Below, in pieces: positions 59,710 to 64,000 of a stretch of 64,000 nt of DNA (positions within the stretch are counted from its first letter, which is position 1; every line of letters begins with the position of its first letter). Source of the stretch: Phycomyces blakesleeanus NRRL 1555(-). Taxonomy: Eukaryota > Mucoromycota > Mucoromycetes > Mucorales > Phycomycetaceae. The stretch covers positions 62,001-126,000 of the forward strand of contig NW_017265150.1 of the NCBI RefSeq assembly GCF_001638985.1, read 5' to 3'. The notes under the pieces were generated by a model. That model saw only the letters and a program-made list of their open reading frames with translations. It had not been told where the DNA came from and made no database searches. The translations under genes were made by a program, and so were the position numbers.

Positions 59710-60254
59710 TGTTCAGGGAGTATGCTGGAAGGAAGGATGGATGGATGGATGGATGGATTCCAATTTTTGTTTGCTCTCTCTCTCTCTCTCTCTCCCTCTC
59801 TCTCTCCCTCTTTCTCGGTCGCCACTAACGCATAGTTTGAGGCGCCGAATAAAAACATTTGGAAAGCTAAAACACTGTCTTGTGTCCAATCGCCATCGCT
59901 CGAAATTTCAATAAAAAAAAAAGAGGGAAAAAAAATTCCTTTTTTTTTAAAGCGCTGTCGAACAGTAAAGAAACCATTAGAAATTGGTTCAATTTCATTT
60001 ATGAATTTTTTGGATCATCAAGTTAACACCATTGCTACCGCTTTTGCCATCAAAACAAAAGCAAGAAAAAAATATGGCTACTTGTTAATGAATTAATGAA
60101 TTAATTAGTTAATAAGCAACAACAATATAAGATTATTTGTATGGCTTGGTTTGGGTTGCTGAGGAAAAAAAAAAAAAAAAAAAAAAGGGGGGGGGGATCC
60201 AGGTTTTTGGGATGTATCAATTGTGTCTTTTTATTGATATATTTTTTTAATTAC
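59710..60254. other. Region between STM1 and dipeptidyl-peptidase genes
   Basis: This contains the STM1 promoter and leader (CT-dinucleotide runs at 59775-59815 on the plus strand, GGAT repeats at 59735-59757) and the 3' flank of the peptidase gene. An A22G10 homopurine run lies at 60165-60196. Confidence 0.55.
60165..60196. repeat. A22G10 homopurine run
   Basis: Twenty-two A directly followed by ten G on the plus strand, downstream of the peptidase stop. Such junctions of two homopolymers are unstable in sequencing and replication, so the exact lengths are doubtful. Confidence 0.8.
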
Positions 60255-63140
60255 TTAAAATGTAGATGACAAAAACTGTTCGGTTTGAACAGTAAAGCTA
60301 CTTTGAGGGTCGAATTCAGGCCGCACAGCTACCTCATCAACCTTTGCATACTTGTCGATCCATTCGAGAACTAAAATAAACCAAACAAGCATTCCAATTT
60401 TTTTTTTTAGTTATGTGCATAAGATATGTATTTAAATAAACGTACCCTCTTTGTGCCATCTCAATGAGTTTGCGGGCTTGAGAACCCAGTGGTTTTCATC
60501 AGGGAAGTACAACAGACGCGAGGGAACACCCTGGCGCTGAAGAGCGGTGAATGTTGCGAAACCCTCACCATCAACCAGACGATAATCACGACCACCTTTT
60601 TTTTTATATACAAAAACATGATGAATAAAATGTCGAGGCATTAATTATATAATTAAGAAAACATACTGTGAATCACAAGTGTGGGTGTTTGCCAATGCTG
60701 GACATAGTTGGATGGAGACCAACGCTCGTAAACAAGGCGGTTGAGGGTGTGGAAAGGAACACCACCAAACTAGACAACCAATTCAAAAATTTCGTTATTA
60801 TTATATATATATATCTTATTTTTATTTTACTTACCTCTCTTTCAGAGAAATAGACTTCATCTAAAAAGAAACACAAATCAAATCAGAAGAAGTAAAAGAA
60901 ATAGTCCATTGTTATCATAATACATATATATATATATATATATATATTTCCTTTGCTTGATCTTCTCTCTCTCTCTCTCTTTCTCTCTCTTTCTTTCTTC
61001 TTACCTGTGGTGTAATAAGCATTCAAGGTTGAAAAGATGCCGTCATGGTTAACTAGAGCCTTGAAGCGGTTGGTGTGACCGTTAATCCAGTTAATCATGT
61101 AGCCTCCATAGGAACCTCCCAGAGCAACCACGCGGTCTGCGTCAAGGAACTCATTTGTATCCAACACATAGTCAAGGCCTTTCTGGAGATCGATAAACGG
61201 ATATGAGCCCCAGTTTCGCTGGATATCGTCAGTAAACTTCTGGCCATAGCCTGTAGATCCGTGGGGGTTGATGGCCACAACCACATACCCGGCACCAGTA
61301 AAGACCTGAGGGTTCCAGCGAGTCGACCAGCTGTCAGACCAGGCACCCTGGGGACCGCCGTGGATCAGAAATGCGACGGGGTACTTTTTGGACGCATCGA
61401 AATCGGCAGGCTTTAAGATCCAGCCATGAACAGGATCATGCAAAGCTCCCTGGAACACAAACTCGTCGGGCTTGCTTACATCTAAACGGTTCAGGTGGCT
61501 CGACAGGGCATCGGACACACTGTGTTTAGTAAGCACTTTGGAATCGAGATCAAGGGTGTGGGCAATATTGGGGTGCTCGAGCGAATTGAGGCTGAACAAG
61601 AGGCGGCTCGAAGACAAGACAGACAGGCCAGACAGGGCATGTTCGTTGGTCAGCGCAGTGATCTCCTCTGTAGTCAAGTCAATCGAAAACAGTTTGTGGC
61701 GACCGTACTCATCAGCTACGGCAAATAGGGTGTTTGAATCTGGAGAAAAGGCCAGCTCGGATGGGCTGCGGTCCCATGACTCAGCAACGGTCGTCTTTGT
61801 GCCAGTCGCAGGGTCCCATATGATGATGCGGTTACGGTCAGACTCATACTGGGGAGCATACATCTGCAGATAGGCAAGAACTCCAGATGGAGCAAACTTG
61901 GGGCCGGCTGATGCGGCTGGAATGTCTCCGTTGATGATCACGGGCTCAGACTCTCCAGAGGTAGGAACTATATGTACATGTTGAGATGTCTCCCAGGCGT
62001 TATCTGGACTACGGATCTTGGATACAAATGCAAGTGTTTCACCTATATAAAAACACAAAAAAAAGGGTGAGTGATCAATGATGTATGTGCAAGTAAATTT
62101 GTAACATTTATATAAAAGATTATCAAGATTGATCAATTGAGTGATGGAATTTACCGTCAGCTGAGATGTCAAAATCAGAAGCATCGCCCATAGGGAATCC
62201 AGGGGATTGCTGCAATATACAATATAAAACAAAATATATATGGGCATTATTATTATTTCTGTTTTTTTTTTTTTAAAAAAAAAAATAGATATATTTTGTG
62301 TAAAATGCATACCAATGCGGTGCCTTTAAGGAGGTTGATGGTGTTGTTTCCAACGGTATACTTTCCATCGTTTTCAAGTTGAACGACAAAGATATTGTTC
62401 ACCTTTTCTGGAACAAATGTATCCCAGTGTCTATATGCACACAAGAGACATATAAAAAGAAAATAGCCATAATTAAGCGGACTGAAGAGCACCAGAGACA
62501 ACAACGTACCTAACCATAAGCTGGTCATAGACTAGTCCGGTATCTTTCTTGGTCTCCTTCAGCACCTTGTCCTTTTGCTTGGCATCCTCGAGCGAGCCAC
62601 CGGGGTAGACGGACGCTGAGAACACAAGCAGGCTTTTTTTGTGGTTGTATTTGATATTTCCGAAAGCGATAGGGAATTCGGTCAGAGCATACGAGTCACC
62701 GCTCTCCAGGTTCAATACATGGAGCTGGTCCACATCCACACCCGCAGTGTGTTGAATGTAGGCAATGTTTTCATTGTCCAAAAAGAAAGGTTCGCTTTGG
62801 GTGCTATCGGATGAGGCGTCTGTCAGGGACTTCACGATATCTGTTTCAAGATCCAACAAAAGGAGCTGGCGCAAGGTCTAAGGAATCAATAAAGAGACAA
62901 GAAAAGGTATGGTATCAGCAGATGTATTGCATGTTGCCAGCGGTTTGATTCTTGCTTTACTTTGTCCTGCTTAGAGTCATAGACCGATTGCGTGTAGACA
63001 GCCAGGCTACCGTTTGGTGAGGCCGATAGACCTGAAGGACGAGGAAGAGTGACGATGTCAAGTGGAGTGATAGCTTGTGTTTGTGCCATTACAAGTGGAG
63101 CGAGAAGTAAGAGCCAAAATGGCCACGTATATCTGGCCAT
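60255..63140 (-). CDS. DPP5: Secreted dipeptidyl-peptidase V (S9 family)
   Basis: A secreted serine peptidase that removes N-terminal dipeptides; fungal DppV proteins are nutritional enzymes and known antigens. Nine exons (63140-62961, 62877-62510, 62430-62313, 62209-62155, 62042-61005, 60860-60835, 60769-60667, 60595-60446 and 60370-60255) give 717 residues, the usual length. A signal peptide occupies about residues 1-20 (TWPFWLLLLAPLVMAQ). A beta-propeller is followed by the alpha/beta-hydrolase domain with FLIHGGPQGAW (oxyanion region), nucleophile GGSYGGY (Ser about 551), GRDYRLV (Asp about 633) and ENHWV (His about 665). Potential N-glycosylation sites (NGS, NNT) occur. Exon 6 is only 26 bases and is required by phase. 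The acceptor at 60596-60597 has a poor pyrimidine tract. A TATA-like run lies about 55 bases upstream of the start. Confidence 0.95.
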
Positions 63141-64000
63141 CGCGTCTTAATTAACTAGCAAAGAAGTCGGCGAAGAAAAAGGGAAAAAAAAAGCTATATA
63201 TATATGAAAGAATAAGGAAGTTGGGGATGACCGAAAAAGGCTTTTTATTTCATTTTGAGAAGAAGAAGGTCCGATCAGACGGAGCAAGCCAACGCGTCCC
63301 ATTGTATACCGGTTTTTTATTTATTTATTTTTATAGAAAGCTCACAAAGTAAGTAGATTTATATTAGTAATAGAAAGATTGTTGGTTTCAATCATTCAAT
63401 ACAAGTATCGCTCAGTTGGCTAGCAGCATACACGATACTGGCCTACTATCTTCGTTCCACTAATCAAGTCTCACTTGGCTGACACAATGAGAACCTTAAT
63501 GCTGTATTTTCAGGATCTTTCTTTGCTTTAAATTGATGTCGGAGAACGTCTAATTGGTCAGCAATGGCGCGACAGGGGAAGAAGAGTGTTCATTCAAAGT
63601 ATATGCTGTACTCTGATCAATAAATTACCTCTTTTCTTACACTTTCAAAAGCCACTCTGATCAGTAATCTACTATATACATATATATATTATATTGTAAA
63701 CAGAATAAATTGGTAATACGCATGGATATGGCCTATATACTTTATTCATTGTCTTTCAGCCGATAAGCTATAATTCAAAATAATCAGCAGTATATAATTT
63801 ATGTCCTAATTAATTTGCAAATGAAGATCTAAAATCTGGTAATATTTGTAATCAATACACACACACACAAGCATACATTCTTCAAAGGCTATTTACATCT
63901 CAAATAGTAAAAATCATTAACCACATTTTCTGACCACTATATATATATTACCGGATATCCGGATTCCCGGATCCTTTTCTTGACATGTAAAAATAAAACA
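63141..64000. other. Upstream flank, no gene seen
   Basis: This begins with the DPP5 promoter (a TATA-like ctatatatatat at 63194-63205). The rest is AT-rich without an open frame. A stretch at 63405-63470 resembles parts of a tRNA but does not fold properly and was rejected. Confidence 0.5.

Noticed and set aside
63405..63470. tRNA-like stretch with gctcagttggctagcagc and cgttccactaatc, recalling D- and T-arms
   Set aside because: The seven-base acceptor stem does not pair, the anticodon stem does not close and the T-loop lacks the TTCGA core. At most a decayed tRNA-derived sequence.

Overview
The window reads as nuclear DNA of a filamentous fungus, most likely an early-diverging lineage such as Mucoromycota. 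That placement is an inference from several things seen together: many short introns, very AT-rich intergenic DNA full of T/A tracts, and a fungal gene set that includes a Zn2Cys6 regulator, an Ark/Prk-type kinase, a LIM-RhoGAP, Stm1 and a secreted dipeptidyl-peptidase V. No species is claimed. I rebuilt 17 protein-coding genes exon by exon. Every junction below was checked for reading phase, giving about 91 introns.

Layout: HMG-CoA synthase (-, 0.77-2.40 kb). Assembly gap with a false duplicate of its first exons (2.15-3.47 kb). NAK-family kinase (+, 5.4-7.7 kb). Amidophosphoribosyltransferase (+, 8.2-10.0 kb). Nup155/Nup170-type nucleoporin with 18 exons (+, 11.8-17.0 kb). LIM-RhoGAP (-, 17.7-22.0 kb). 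Unknown 145-residue protein (+, 24.1-24.6 kb). SMARCC/Swi3/Rsc8 remodeller subunit (+, 24.9-28.6 kb). Class I aminotransferase (+, 29.3-30.9 kb). Zn2Cys6 transcription factor (-, 31.5-34.7 kb). Mitochondrial ribosomal protein uL3m (+, 36.9-38.1 kb). A 5.5 kb stretch with no certain gene, holding a second gap and a second false duplication (38.1-43.5 kb). Unknown coiled-coil protein (+, 43.5-46.5 kb). LIM-domain-binding protein (+, 47.8-50.2 kb). Arp10-like actin-related protein (-, 50.5-52.4 kb). eIF6 (+, 52.6-53.7 kb). Empty AT-rich stretch (53.7-56.6 kb). DNAJC17-like J protein (+, 56.6-58.0 kb). Stm1/SERBP1-like protein (-, 58.4-59.7 kb). Dipeptidyl-peptidase V (-, 60.3-63.1 kb).

These are mostly housekeeping genes without cluster logic. 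They cover sterol precursor and purine synthesis, nuclear pore, chromatin, actin and Rho signalling, dynactin, ribosome maturation and dormancy, splicing and secreted proteolysis. I found no biosynthetic cluster, no intact transposon, no CRISPR array and no convincing tRNA.

The most useful observations are three. First, both 100-N gaps are flanked by near-identical direct copies, so they look like unmerged contig ends; in one copy almost every mismatch repeats the base before it, which is a read-dephasing signature just downstream of a G18 run. Second, three introns need GC-AG splice sites, one of which splits a zinc cluster. Third, there are two conserved-looking proteins of unknown function and two weak coding-like relics in otherwise empty DNA.
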